39,868 nucleotides of DNA from Alphaproteobacteria bacterium casp-alpha2 (GCA_001510075.1 LFEN01000001.1:1-39868); one strand, 5' to 3'. Positions 1-8,184 are shown, numbered from the stretch's first letter. The notes: generated from the letters alone by a model not told the origin. Translations and numbers: made by a program.

Positions 1-673
1 CCCCTGTTGCCGCTTTCACCAGCGGCGGGCCGCCGAGGAAAATGGTGCCCTGTTCTTTGACAATAATACTTTCGTCCGACATCGCAGGCACATAGGCACC
101 GCCCGCCGTGCACGAGCCCATGACGACGGCGACCTGGGGAATGCCGGCCGCCGACATACGAGCCTGATTGTAGAAAATCCGTCCGAAATGCTCCCTGTCG
201 GGAAAGACCTCGTCCTGGGCGGGCAGATACGCACCGCCGGAATCGACCAGATACACACACGGCAAATTGTTTTCCTGGGCGATTTCCTGGGCGCGGAGAT
301 GTTTCTTGACGGTAATGGGATAATACGTCCCGCCCTTGACGGTGGCGTCGTTGGCCAGGATTACCGCTTCCGTGCCGTTAATGCGCCCCAGCCCGGTAAT
401 AATCCCGCCTGACGGTACTTTGTCAGGATAAAGGCAATATCCGGCGAAGGCGGAAAACTCCAAAAATGGCGTGCCGTCGTCGATCAGTTTTTCGATGCGC
501 TCTCTCGGCAGCAACTTTCCCCGATCCTGGTGTTTTTTGCGGGCTTCTTCCCCGCCGCCTACGGATATTTCCGCCAGTTTTTTGCCAAGGTCATCCAGTT
601 GCTCCTGCATCGCCGCCTTGTTGGCGGCAAAGGAAGCGGATTTAGTATCAAGGGTGGTTGTCAGGACGGCCAT
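1..673 (-). CDS. mccB: Methylcrotonyl-CoA carboxylase beta subunit (carboxyltransferase), partial
   Basis: N-terminal 224 codons of an acyl-CoA carboxylase carboxyltransferase; the rest lies beyond base 1. The partner biotin subunit carboxylates 3-methylcrotonyl-CoA in leucine breakdown. The N-terminus ([15 protein letters not shown]) is followed by the crotonase-fold core with [16 protein letters not shown] and, near the break, [19 protein letters not shown], the glycine-rich acyl-CoA/biotin-binding loops. SGGAYLPxQDEVFPD fits the MCC-beta branch better than PccB, whose equivalent in this same window (pccB) reads [10 protein letters not shown]. The ATG is 12 bases after the rhodanese stop, so it is probably the distal part of the ivd-led operon. 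The biotin-subunit gene is expected beyond the edge but is not seen. Confidence 0.93.
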   Translation of the reverse strand, partial: MAVLTTTLDTKSASFAANKAAMQEQLDDLGKKLAEISVGGGEEARKKHQDRGKLLPRERIEKLIDDGTPFLEFSAFAGYCLYPDKVPSGGIITGLGRINGTEAVILANDATVKGGTYYPITVKKHLRAQEIAQENNLPCVYLVDSGGAYLPAQDEVFPDREHFGRIFYNQARMSAAGIPQVAVVMGSCTAGGAYVPAMSDESIIVKEQGTIFLGGPPLVKAATG

Positions 674-685
674 GGTAATTCCGGG

Positions 686-1087
686 TTATTTCTTTTTCTT
701 CGGGCGTTCGCCAATGGGGGCGTCAGCTTCCATCCAGGCGCCGAACCCGCCTTCGATGTGGCACACGGGGGCAAGGCCCATATCCTGTACCGCCTTGGTC
801 GCCAGGGCCGAGCGCCAGCCCGAGCGGCAATAGAAAACGAACGTCTTGCCCGATGCGAAGATGTCCTTGTGATAGGGGCTTTGCGGGTCGACCCAGAATT
901 CCAGCATGCCCCTGGGAGCGTGAAAGGCGCCCGGCACCATGCCGTCGTGGTCCAATTCCCGGACGTCGCGGATATCGACGATGACATGATTGTCGTCGTC
1001 CATTAGGGGAATAGCCTCATCAACGCTAATGGTTTTGATTTCCGCCATGGCTTCGTCGACCATGGTCTTAACGCCCTTAATCGCCAT
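686..1087 (-). CDS. Rhodanese-like sulfurtransferase domain protein
   Basis: Single rhodanese domain of 133 residues. The active-site loop is CRSGWRS with the cysteine at residue 87, preceded by the VIVDIRDVREL strand (about 36-45) that is typical of the fold. Such proteins move sulfane sulfur from a donor to a thiol acceptor; the physiological substrate cannot be read from the sequence. There is no signal peptide, so it should be cytoplasmic. AAGGAT lies upstream of the ATG. It is sandwiched between the DsbA-like isomerase gene (15-base gap) and mccB (12-base gap), so it is almost certainly in the same transcript. The tail ends in a run of lysines. Its role in an acyl-CoA pathway is unclear. 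Confidence 0.9.
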   Translation of the reverse strand: MAIKGVKTMVDEAMAEIKTISVDEAIPLMDDDNHVIVDIRDVRELDHDGMVPGAFHAPRGMLEFWVDPQSPYHKDIFASGKTFVFYCRSGWRSALATKAVQDMGLAPVCHIEGGFGAWMEADAPIGERPKKKK

Positions 1088-1102
1088 TTTAATTATCCTT
1101 TT

Positions 1103-1705
1103 TTACCAACCACCGGATTTCAACCAGCGCCGGATCATCCAGAAACGGTCGGCGCCCCAGAACTGCTCGCCATCGATGATGATGAAGGGCGAGCCGAACA
1201 CCCCTGCATCCAGTGCTGCTTGCGTTTCGTCTTTGAGGCGCTGTTTATTTTCCGGTTCCTGAATAGCGGCAAGCAGCGCCTCACGATCAACGCCCAGGGG
1301 TGCGGCCAAATCGGCAACGACAGCAGCATCTGAAATATCCGCCCCTTGGCCGAAATATTTATCATAGGCGGCAATGGCGAAATTTTTAGCCAGCGCCTCA
1401 TCGTCGTCCGTCAGCCAGTAAAAGGCCCGCGATGCGGCCAGGGTGGCGATTGGGAACGGGTCCGGCAGGGTCCAGGGAACGTCCATATAGACGGCCAGGC
1501 GTTCCCAGTCGCGCTTGCAATAATCGCCCTTCAGCGGAATAGTCGCCAACGGCTGCCCGCCCGTCACCTGCATCGCCGCACCCAGCATGATCGGTTTCCA
1601 AACGACGTCGCGGTCAAAATCGGCAGCGATGGCGTCGATCTTCTGGGCCGCAAAATAACCGTACGGAGATGACAGGTCGAAATAGAATTTTATCGGATCG
1701 CTCAT
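1103..1705 (-). CDS. 2-hydroxychromene-2-carboxylate isomerase-like, DsbA/GST-kappa family
   Basis: 200 residues when started at the ATG two bases after the thiolase stop; an upstream extension (MHRRRRSHGHG) would overlap thiolase and is unlikely. The start DPIKFYFDLSSPYGYFA carries the S-P-Y motif (Ser13) that in this thioredoxin-fold family replaces the DsbA CxxC and activates glutathione. FGSPFIIIDGEQFWGADR near the end is the family's cis-proline region. Known relatives isomerise hydroxychromene carboxylate in naphthalene breakdown or act as kappa-class glutathione transferases. No aromatic pathway is visible here, so the true substrate is open. Tight spacing with thiolase and rhodanese indicates one operon. 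Confidence 0.88.
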   Translation of the reverse strand: MSDPIKFYFDLSSPYGYFAAQKIDAIAADFDRDVVWKPIMLGAAMQVTGGQPLATIPLKGDYCKRDWERLAVYMDVPWTLPDPFPIATLAASRAFYWLTDDDEALAKNFAIAAYDKYFGQGADISDAAVVADLAAPLGVDREALLAAIQEPENKQRLKDETQAALDAGVFGSPFIIIDGEQFWGADRFWMIRRWLKSGGW

Positions 1706-1707
1706 GA

Positions 1708-2907
1708 TCAAGTCACCCTTTCGACGGCCATGGCCGTGGCTTCGCCGCCGCCGATGCAAAGCGTGGCGACGCCTTTTTTAAGGTCATATTTTTCCAGCGC
1801 CGCCAACAACGTCACCAGGATCCGCGCGCCGGACGCGCCGACGGGATGGCCCAGCGCACAGGCCCCGCCGTGGACGTTGACCTTGTCATGGGGGATATCA
1901 AGGTCGCGCATGGCGGCCATGGTGACGACGGCGAAGGCCTCGTTGATCTCGAACAAATCGATGTCACGCCGGTCCCAACCCGTAGCAGCCAGTAATTTTT
2001 CAACGGCCCCGACAGGGGCGGTCGTGAACCACGCCGGGGCTTGCGCGAAGGTTGAATGTCCGTGAATGACGGCTAAAGGTGTAAGTGCACGTTTTTCTGC
2101 TTCGGAGCGCCGCATCAGCACCAACGCTGCCCCGCCATCGGAAATGGAACTGGAATTAGCCGCCGTCACCGTGCCGTCCTTGTCAAAGGCCGGTTTGAGG
2201 GCGCGGATTTTGTCGATATTAGCCTTCAGCGGCTGTTCGTCGCGCTCAATAATAGTTTCGCCCCCCGTTTTCCCGCGTCGCGTCTTGACCGTGACCGGCT
2301 CGACCTCTGACGCAAACGTGCCGTCCTCGATCGCCCTCTTGGCGCGGGCCAGGGATTCGATGGCAAAATCATCCTGGGCGTCGCGGGTGAACTGGTATTT
2401 TGTCGCCGTATCCTCGGCATAACACCCCATCAGCTTGCCACGGTCGTAGGCGTCCTCCAACCCGTCGAGAAACATATGGTCCATAATCTCGCCATGGCCC
2501 ATGCGGTAGCCCTGTCTGGCCTTGGTCAGCAAATAAGGCGCGTTCGACATGCTTTCCATGCCACCGGCAACCATCACCGACGCCGACCCGGCCAAGATGC
2601 CGTCATGGGCCAACATCGCCGCCTTCATGCCCGACCCGCACATTTTATTCACCGTCGTGCAGCCCGTAGCGTCGGGAATGCCGGCGCCGCGCGATGCCTG
2701 ACGGGCCGGGGCCTGGCCCATGCCGGCGGGCAACACCACGCCCATGAGCACTTCATCGATGTCTTCGGCGTTAATACCGGCGCGCTCCAGCGCACCACGG
2801 ATGGCAACGGTGCCAAGCTCTGGCGCGGCGACGTCATTAAGATCACCCTGGAACCCACCCATCGGGGTCCGGGCCGCGCCGACGATGACGATAGGATCTT
2901 CAGTCAA
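1708..2907 (-). CDS. Acetyl-CoA C-acyltransferase (thiolase)
   Basis: 399 residues, full length for the family. The nucleophilic cysteine is Cys90 in NKMCGSGMKA; the second catalytic set is NEAF (322-325), His354 in GGACALGHPVGASGAR and Cys384 in LCIGGGEAT. It condenses or cleaves acetyl-CoA with acyl-CoA. In this locus it most simply acts on acetoacetyl-CoA or a 3-ketoacyl-CoA, taking leucine-derived carbon to acetyl-CoA. Biosynthetic (PhbA/AtoB) and degradative (FadA) types cannot be separated with certainty. The start is TTG, supported by GAGGAG eight bases upstream inside the end of the cupin gene and by the natural N-terminus TEDPIVIVGAARTPMG. Confidence 0.95.
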   Translation of the reverse strand: MTEDPIVIVGAARTPMGGFQGDLNDVAAPELGTVAIRGALERAGINAEDIDEVLMGVVLPAGMGQAPARQASRGAGIPDATGCTTVNKMCGSGMKAAMLAHDGILAGSASVMVAGGMESMSNAPYLLTKARQGYRMGHGEIMDHMFLDGLEDAYDRGKLMGCYAEDTATKYQFTRDAQDDFAIESLARAKRAIEDGTFASEVEPVTVKTRRGKTGGETIIERDEQPLKANIDKIRALKPAFDKDGTVTAANSSSISDGGAALVLMRRSEAEKRALTPLAVIHGHSTFAQAPAWFTTAPVGAVEKLLAATGWDRRDIDLFEINEAFAVVTMAAMRDLDIPHDKVNVHGGACALGHPVGASGARILVTLLAALEKYDLKKGVATLCIGGGEATAMAVERVT

Positions 2908-2909
2908 TT

Positions 2910-3401
2910 TTAAGTCTCCTCATAAGGTGTAGCATCTTTGTGGAAGAAGGCGGGCTGGCCGTCCTTCTTGCGACGGATCAAATCGATGTCCGGGTAATCG
3001 ACACCATCATCGCCGTCGCGGCTGCCGACTTCAAGGTATTGGGCATCACCGTTTCCCCGGTTGATCAAGTGGTGGCCGTTGCCGGTTGCTGCCGGAAACC
3101 CGGCAACCATTCCTGGGCCTAATTCCTGTTCCCCCTCATCGGTGACCAGGGTCAATTGGCCTTCCAGGACATAGATAAATTCATCTTCGTGGGTGTGGCA
3201 ATGGCGTTGCGATGACATAACACCGGGGGCTAGGCAAATTAGGTTGACGCCGTACTGAGACAGCCCCAGGGCGTCGCCGATGACGCGCTTTTGCCGCGTC
3301 TCGACACCTTCTTTGAACTGCGCCGGATAAGTGGTGCCGAGCTTCGTCTCGAGCCTCTCCGGATCGAGGGCGGGAAGGGTTAACTTTGCATGCGACGTCA
3401 C
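2910..3401 (-). CDS. Cupin domain protein
   Basis: 163 residues from a GTG start with GAGAGG about eight bases upstream. Longer starts run into the toxin gene. The first cupin motif is HCHTHEDEFIYVLEG, with two histidines and a glutamate for metal; the second is around GFPAATGNGHHLINRG. Relatives include single-domain cupins described as transcription-associated or as sugar/oxalate-binding enzymes, and nothing here picks one. The gene begins 17 bases after the PIN toxin stop, so toxin-antitoxin mRNA could read into it, and it overlaps the ribosome-binding site of thiolase. The C-terminus (about 125-163) is charged, with DGDDGVDYPDIDLIRRKKDG. Confidence 0.85.
   Translation of the reverse strand: MTSHAKLTLPALDPERLETKLGTTYPAQFKEGVETRQKRVIGDALGLSQYGVNLICLAPGVMSSQRHCHTHEDEFIYVLEGQLTLVTDEGEQELGPGMVAGFPAATGNGHHLINRGNGDAQYLEVGSRDGDDGVDYPDIDLIRRKKDGQPAFFHKDATPYEET
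2916..2921 (-). promoter_or_regulatory. Shine-Dalgarno of the thiolase gene
   Basis: GAGGAG is followed by an eight-base spacer and then TTG. It fixes the non-ATG start of thiolase and lies inside the last codons of the cupin gene, so the two are translationally close. Confidence 0.7.
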
Positions 3402-3418
3402 CAAGAAATCCTCTCTCA

Positions 3419-3802
3419 CTACCGAATGAGTACGACGTCGACACCAATATCCAATTCGGCCCAAACCCTATCCGCCGTCAGGGCGCCGACCTGTCGAATT
3501 CGCGCCAAGCTGAGGCAGGCCCGGTCCGCAAGCGAAAGGCCATGCTTTCGGGTTAGCAGACCAAGCATTCCCGTCGCAAATGCATGTTCCTCGTCGAAGT
3601 TCACGATCTCCACGCCGAGAGTGGAGATGGCGGCATGGACTTCGACCTCGGTCAACCCAGAGCCCGCAAGCTTGCCCACTATCTCGGCGACGTTGACCGC
3701 AGACATCAACGCGCCGGGGATATAGCCCTTCACGACATCATCGCCCGGTTCGCGTTTGAAAACGGCCAGCGCCGCCGACGCATCAAGGACAATGTTATCC
3801 AT
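3419..3802 (-). CDS. PIN-domain ribonuclease toxin (VapC-like)
   Basis: 127 residues from the ATG that overlaps the antitoxin stop by eight bases. The four acidic residues of the PIN active site are in place: Asp7 (IVLDASA), Glu40 (NVAEI), Asp93 (LSLADRACL) and Asp111 (ALTADRVW). The family cuts RNA (tRNA or rRNA) with Mg2+ and is held inactive by its partner. An upstream in-frame extension (MKNKKRVWCAW) would fall inside the antitoxin gene and is unlikely. All catalytic residues are intact, so it is probably functional. The target cannot be read from sequence. Confidence 0.92.
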   Translation of the reverse strand: MDNIVLDASAALAVFKREPGDDVVKGYIPGALMSAVNVAEIVGKLAGSGLTEVEVHAAISTLGVEIVNFDEEHAFATGMLGLLTRKHGLSLADRACLSLARIRQVGALTADRVWAELDIGVDVVLIR

Positions 3803-4307
3803 GTTTCCTCTCCACGCGCACCACACCCTCTTCTTGTTCTTCACGTTTTACTTCACGCCGCCGCTCGGCCAATAACTCATCAACCAGACTCACGCCTTCT
3901 GGCACGTATTTGGCGACCATATCCTGCACGCGCGCAATCGCGGTATCGCGCCCAATCAATCTAACTTCTTCCTTGTCCAGCATCATGAGAACGGGACCGC
4001 CTTCCTCGATTCCCAGAAATTGGCGATAGGCTGCCGGAACGACGACCCGGCCATCCGGCCCTACCTGTGTCCAGATTTGTTCCGGCGGACCTTCCTCTAA
4101 TTCAGGAGACCGTTTTTTTTCTTCCTTTTCCTTGGCCCGCTCCAAGACGTTGCGAACGTGTTGATAACGAATATCGAGAAAACGGGCGATATCGGACCGA
4201 GTATAATCAGCGCTACCAAGCGTCCGTATTTTATCCGACTTGGTTTTCATGCCGGCGCACAATTGCTTCATGGCGTTTTTTTGCTCTTTGCTCAAAAGTT
4301 TTGACAT
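3795..4307 (-). CDS. Antitoxin with N-terminal helix-turn-helix and AbrB/SpoVT-like domain
   Basis: 170 residues. Residues about 22-55 look like a helix-turn-helix (ADYTRSDIARFLDIRYQHVRNVL), then a charged linker, then a swapped-hairpin AbrB-type domain at about 81-118 (GPDGRVVVPAAYRQFLGI). The last 50 residues are charged and probably wrap the toxin, as in other VapB proteins. It lies directly upstream of the PIN toxin with an eight-base overlap, the usual antitoxin-first order. It should neutralise the toxin and repress its own promoter at 4342-4370. Most VapB-type antitoxins are about 70-90 residues with one DNA-binding domain, so two candidate DNA-binding modules is unusual. AAGGAA precedes the ATG. 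Confidence 0.85.
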   Translation of the reverse strand: MSKLLSKEQKNAMKQLCAGMKTKSDKIRTLGSADYTRSDIARFLDIRYQHVRNVLERAKEKEEKKRSPELEEGPPEQIWTQVGPDGRVVVPAAYRQFLGIEEGGPVLMMLDKEEVRLIGRDTAIARVQDMVAKYVPEGVSLVDELLAERRREVKREEQEEGVVRVERKHG

Positions 4308-4341
4308 GGCTAATTCCTTAGTTCATGGAAACTACCATTTG

Positions 4342-4370
4342 ATATTGTCATAATGTTTAGATTGTGTCAA
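4342..4370 (-). promoter_or_regulatory. Promoter of the toxin-antitoxin pair
   Basis: -35 TTGACA (4365-4370, perfect), 17-base spacer, -10 CAATAT (4342-4347, weak). It sits about 35 bases upstream of the antitoxin ATG and just downstream of the ivd stop. TGACA occurs twice 19 bases apart (TGACACAAT and TGACAATAT), a possible operator for autorepression. Confidence 0.5.
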
Positions 4371-4379
4371 TTTTTTTAG

Positions 4380-5564
4380 TTACCCCGTTTCCTCGAACAA
4401 TTCCCGGCCGATCAGCCAGCGGCGGATTTCGGATGTGCCGGCGCCGATCTCATACAATTTGGCGTCGCGCAGCAGGCGACCTGTCGGGCTCTCGTTCATA
4501 TAGCCCATGCCGCCCAGGCATTGTATGGCTTCCGACGCCATCCAGGTGGCCTTTTCGGCGGCAAAAAGAATGGCCCCGGCGGTTTCCTTGCGAAGCCGGG
4601 GGTTTCCCGCGCCGCCTTCGTCACAGGCCCTGACGACGGCGTACACATAGGCCTTGGATGCGTTCATGGTGGTGTACATGTCGGCCAGCTTGCCCTGCAT
4701 CAATTGAAACGCACCGATGGGTTTGCCGAACTGTTTTCGGTCATGGACATAGGGAAACACCACGTCCAGGCAGGCCTGCATGATGCCCAAGGGGCCGGCC
4801 GCCAGCACGGCGCGCTCGATATCAAGGCCGCTCATCAACACCGATGCGCCTGCACCCTCTTGCCCGAGCAAATTTTCTTCCGGCACCTCACAGTCCTCGA
4901 ACACCAGCTCGCCGGTGTTCGATCCCCGCATGCCGAGCTTGTCGAGCTTCGGCGAGGTCGAAAAGCCCTTGAAGGTTTTCTCGACGATAAAAGCGGAAAT
5001 GCCCTTCGGCCCCGCATCGGGGTCGGTCTTGGCATAGACGATCAGGGTATCGGCGTCCGGCCCGTTGGTGATCCACATCTTGGTGCCGTTGAGGATATAG
5101 CGCGCCCCCTTCTTTTCGGCCCGAAGCGTCATGCCGATAACGTCGGACCCGGCGCCGGTTTCGCTCATCGCCAGCGCCCCGACATGATCACCGCTGATCA
5201 GTTTCGGCAAGTAGCGTTGCTTTTGATCGTCGTTTCCGTAACGCTGGAGTTGGTTGACGGTCAAATTCGAATGGGCGCCGTAACTAAGGCCCACGGATGC
5301 CGAGGCGCGGCTGATTTCTTCCATGGCGACGGCGTGTTCGATATAGCCCATACCGGCGCCGCCATAGGCCTCGTCCGCCGTAATGCCCAAGACCCCGAGG
5401 TCGCCCATTTTTTTCCACAGATCGGCGGGAAAATCGTTGCTTTCGTCAATGGCGGCAGCGCGTGGCGCGATTTCGTCGGCGGCAAAACTGCGCACCGAAT
5501 TGCGCAACATATCGGCGGTCTCGCCGAGGTAAAAATCAAGGCCCGGAACGTCATTTGGAATCAT
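4380..5564 (-). CDS. ivd: Isovaleryl-CoA dehydrogenase
   Basis: 394 residues from the ATG preceded by GAGGAA; a further upstream ATG (MREETPM) is less well placed. It oxidises isovaleryl-CoA to 3-methylcrotonyl-CoA, passing electrons to ETF. The FAD signature is [11 protein letters not shown] (131-141). The catalytic base is Glu250 in [14 protein letters not shown], the position used by isovaleryl-CoA dehydrogenases. The alternative site used by medium-chain enzymes is not Glu here ([11 protein letters not shown]), which separates this protein from straight-chain acyl-CoA dehydrogenases. It is the first gene after a promoter with a LiuR-like palindrome. With mccB downstream it supports leucine degradation. 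Confidence 0.95.
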   Translation of the reverse strand: MIPNDVPGLDFYLGETADMLRNSVRSFAADEIAPRAAAIDESNDFPADLWKKMGDLGVLGITADEAYGGAGMGYIEHAVAMEEISRASASVGLSYGAHSNLTVNQLQRYGNDDQKQRYLPKLISGDHVGALAMSETGAGSDVIGMTLRAEKKGARYILNGTKMWITNGPDADTLIVYAKTDPDAGPKGISAFIVEKTFKGFSTSPKLDKLGMRGSNTGELVFEDCEVPEENLLGQEGAGASVLMSGLDIERAVLAAGPLGIMQACLDVVFPYVHDRKQFGKPIGAFQLMQGKLADMYTTMNASKAYVYAVVRACDEGGAGNPRLRKETAGAILFAAEKATWMASEAIQCLGGMGYMNESPTGRLLRDAKLYEIGAGTSEIRRWLIGRELFEETG

Positions 5565-5591
5565 CGGGGTTTCCTCTCTCAAGCCGGGCCT

Positions 5592-5620
5592 ATTTTAGTT
5601 AACGTTTACGTAAACGTCAA
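5592..5620 (-). promoter_or_regulatory. ivd promoter with LiuR-like palindromic operator in the spacer
   Basis: -35 TTGACG (5615-5620), 17-base spacer, -10 TAAAAT (5592-5597). The spacer is filled by the perfect 16-base palindrome ACGTTTACGTAAACGT (5602-5617), extended to 28 bases (5596-5623) with one mismatched pair. MerR-family proteins bind exactly such spacer palindromes. It lies 28 bases upstream of the ivd ATG. A near-copy is at 8592-8620 ahead of the MerR gene, which points to the same regulator acting on both. Confidence 0.75.
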
Positions 5621-6882
5621 CTAGGCCCTAAAAGCATCCCCCCGCCGGCGAGCAAAATGCCCAATACGCCGCAGGCCAGGGCCGAGCAAAGAAAAGGTCT
5701 GTGCAACAAAATGCCTTTACCAGCCACCTTCCGAATCACAGGAATGGCGATCTTGCAGATGAAGCCGAAGACAGCAATAAAACAAAAACCAGCCAGGGGA
5801 AGGAACGGCAAACGCATGACCCAGAAGTCCGGGCCCAGATAAGCCCCGCCACCGTCAGCCTTCAAGCCTAAAAGGATGTTCACAGCCCCTTGCCAGGAAA
5901 CGGCGCGTTCCGTTCCGGCATGCATTCCGTAGCCCAGAAGAACAGACAATATCGCCGCTGCCATCAGGCTTAGCCCAAAGGCCCACGTCCCCCCGAGGCC
6001 GCTGCCCTTTTCGCCGGGAATTTTCCGGGCCGCGCTGAGTATCATGATGGAAAGGGTAACGGGTAGGCTGAGGGCGGTTAAAAAAGAACTGCTAAGAATA
6101 ATTTGCCATGTCCGGAGCGGGCTTTGATCGCCGACGGCCAGATGGCCGGCCAGCAATGCCATAAAGGTCAGCACATAGGCGACGGGCAATGCCGCCAGAA
6201 AGACATGCGCAAACCGGGCCCAGGGAACATGGCCCGGATTTTTTCCCCGAAACCGGAGGGCGGTGTCTATCATCAGACCAATGCCATAGGCCGCCAGATA
6301 CCAGAAAGCGGCAACGAGAACGCTTTTCAGGACGGCGTGAGAGAAAACGTTGCGGATGGTAACTTCGGTAAAAGAGTGAAGGACATAGAGCGGTATAATC
6401 AGGAATAGAGAAATGCCCAGGTAGGTTGCCGCCAGGCCGCTAAAGATTTTGGCCTGCTCCCATTCCCCGGCGAAATTAAGCAACCCAAGAACACCCAGTA
6501 TCGACAGGTAATAGAAGAATAAAAAAGGCGATCCGCCGAACAAAAAATTGATCGCCGCCGCGACGGGAACAAAGACGAACAGCAATGCAAAAATCAATCC
6601 ACCGAAAGCCACGCCCTGGTCCGCGTCCTGAAAGCCGAACCGGATCAGCGTCTGTAATTTTCCGGCCAACCACCCGTTCATGAATTTAGGAATTTCCCGC
6701 CACCCGGTGATCGAAAGCCTGACCCAGCTTGATGCCAGCCAGCGGCGCAAGCCCTTTATCTTCGGTACCGGTCCGGTGTCTGCTATCCACAGCCCCGCAG
6801 ACACGGCGCCCATCAAAACGCCGGACCAAAGCAGGATAGTCTGTACAAAAACAATACCGGTTTGGCCCCCAGTTGGCGTCAT
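5617..6882 (-). CDS. Polytopic inner-membrane protein of unknown function
   Basis: 421 residues, not recognised. About ten hydrophobic spans are visible near residues 11-34, 91-115, 118-138, 146-170, 183-209, 226-252, 262-287, 301-320, 361-386 and 396-420. A basic amphipathic stretch (41-83, KIKGLRRWLASSWVRLS and on) follows the first span. There are no cofactor or Walker motifs. The start ATG follows GAAGGTG, seven bases after the thioesterase stop, and the TGA lies inside the ivd operator. The context suggests it is expressed with the MerR regulator, an aspartate-dehydrogenase-like enzyme and a thioesterase. A carrier or a membrane sensor would both fit, and nothing in the sequence chooses. 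Confidence 0.85.
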   Translation of the reverse strand: MTPTGGQTGIVFVQTILLWSGVLMGAVSAGLWIADTGPVPKIKGLRRWLASSWVRLSITGWREIPKFMNGWLAGKLQTLIRFGFQDADQGVAFGGLIFALLFVFVPVAAAINFLFGGSPFLFFYYLSILGVLGLLNFAGEWEQAKIFSGLAATYLGISLFLIIPLYVLHSFTEVTIRNVFSHAVLKSVLVAAFWYLAAYGIGLMIDTALRFRGKNPGHVPWARFAHVFLAALPVAYVLTFMALLAGHLAVGDQSPLRTWQIILSSSFLTALSLPVTLSIMILSAARKIPGEKGSGLGGTWAFGLSLMAAAILSVLLGYGMHAGTERAVSWQGAVNILLGLKADGGGAYLGPDFWVMRLPFLPLAGFCFIAVFGFICKIAIPVIRKVAGKGILLHRPFLCSALACGVLGILLAGGGMLLGPS

Positions 6883-6889
6883 TACACCT

Positions 6890-7345
6890 TCACCCTGTTA
6901 CATCGGCGCGGCCGGAAATCCGCATCAACGTTTGCTGCATGGTCGCACACGGGGTTTCCCGACCGTCCTTGATGATACCCACGTCCGCCCGGCATACGGT
7001 TAGGGTCATGCCGGAGCGGATGACCTCTCCCCTGGCGATCAACATCTCCCCATCGGCCGGCGCCATCAGGTTCAATTTGTATTCAACGGTCAAAATACCG
7101 TCTTTTGCATCCATCAGGGAAAACGCGGCATACCCGCCGGCGCTGTCGGCGATGGTGCCGATGACGCCACCGTGGAAAAAACCGTGTTGCTGGGAAACGG
7201 CATCACTATAGGGCAGTTCGATCTCGCAAAAGCCCGGCTCGACCCGGCGAAGGCGGGCACCGATATGATCCATAATCCCCTGGGCGGCGAAGCTTTTTTT
7301 GACCCGCGCCTCAAAATCCGGGTCCCTGACCTTGAAATTCTGCAT
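6890..7345 (-). CDS. PaaI-family acyl-CoA thioesterase (hotdog fold)
   Basis: 151 residues. The hotdog active-site segment QQHGFFHGGVIGTIADSAGG has the HGG motif (58-60) and Asp67 at the start of the long helix, as in PaaI-type thioesterases that hydrolyse acyl-CoA. The TVEYKLNLMAPADG segment (about residues 85-100) is the typical central strand. It is cytoplasmic. It lies 11 bases after the aspartate-dehydrogenase-like gene and seven bases before the membrane protein, in the MerR-led operon. A likely job is releasing CoA from stalled branched acyl-CoA intermediates; the acyl specificity is not readable. Confidence 0.9.
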   Translation of the reverse strand: MQNFKVRDPDFEARVKKSFAAQGIMDHIGARLRRVEPGFCEIELPYSDAVSQQHGFFHGGVIGTIADSAGGYAAFSLMDAKDGILTVEYKLNLMAPADGEMLIARGEVIRSGMTLTVCRADVGIIKDGRETPCATMQQTLMRISGRADVTG

Positions 7346-7356
7346 GCCGGGGTTCC

Positions 7357-8184
7357 TCAGGTACCTACCTTGAACGGCGTCACCAGACCGCGCAGCGTCT
7401 CCATGACGCTCAAGGGTACGATCATGCCGGTGGCCGGGTTGTCTGGCGTCGGCTGGACGGCGATGGTCATTTCAAAATTGGCGGTATCGGCGACAACCTT
7501 GATAGTATGGGTGTTGCGGGTGACCCCCGGATCGGCCCAAATTTCGAAATCGGTTTTTTCCGGGCCAACCCCGGCCAACCCGAGGGCGACGGCGACATTG
7601 ACGTTGGCGGGAAACTTCTTCGCCGCCTCGGCTGCATTTCCCCTAAAAAGCATCAACGGCTGTTCAAGCCCATCAAGGTCGATCCCCTGCTCAATGACAA
7701 AGGGAGCTTTTTTAAGCCCCGCCGGTGGTTTGCGCGTAAGCATGGTTACCGAATGGACGACACCCAAGGCCGCAGAGCGGATCGCATCAAGCCCCAGGAT
7801 CGCGCCCGTCGGCACGATAATCCTGGCGCCGGTTTCCCTGGCCAGATCAACCAGGTCCATACGGTCCAACAGGGACGTAACGCTCAACGGCACAAAAAGC
7901 AGCCCGGCCTTGAGGGTGGTTTCAGCGATTTCCACGAACATTTCCGGCGGCGCGCTTTCGACGATGATGTCGGACACCGCCACCAGTTCCTTAATGCCGA
8001 GAACCGGCACCGCCACGTTGAAATCTTGCAGCCTTTCTTCCGCCCGTTCCTGGTTGCCGGCGGCGACGGCCGACAGTTCCAGACCTTCAACACCGCCGTC
8101 CAGCCATTTGGCAACCGGCAGACCGACCGTGCCGAGGCCGGCAATGCCAACCCGCAGAGGTTTTTTTGGGGTACCGATGGTCAT
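7357..8184 (-). CDS. L-aspartate dehydrogenase-like NAD(P)-dependent oxidoreductase
   Basis: 275 residues from the ATG that overlaps the MerR stop as ATGA. The Rossmann dinucleotide site is GIAGLGTVG (13-21). PTGAILGLDAIRSA (125-138) and ADPGVTRNTHTI (217-228), with His226, match the catalytic region of the aspartate dehydrogenase family. Known members convert aspartate and NAD(P)+ to iminoaspartate or oxaloacetate plus ammonia, for NAD synthesis or for making NADPH in storage-polymer producers. No nadA or nadC gene is near, so a quinolinate role is not supported by context. Linkage to a leucine regulator suggests a nitrogen or reductant role, but that is inference. Confidence 0.82.
   Translation of the reverse strand: MTIGTPKKPLRVGIAGLGTVGLPVAKWLDGGVEGLELSAVAAGNQERAEERLQDFNVAVPVLGIKELVAVSDIIVESAPPEMFVEIAETTLKAGLLFVPLSVTSLLDRMDLVDLARETGARIIVPTGAILGLDAIRSAALGVVHSVTMLTRKPPAGLKKAPFVIEQGIDLDGLEQPLMLFRGNAAEAAKKFPANVNVAVALGLAGVGPEKTDFEIWADPGVTRNTHTIKVVADTANFEMTIAVQPTPDNPATGMIVPLSVMETLRGLVTPFKVGT

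Noticed and set aside
4521-5624. 367-codon plus-strand open frame
   Set aside because: Antisense shadow of isovaleryl-CoA dehydrogenase; its translation shows no family motif, while the minus frame is a clear enzyme.
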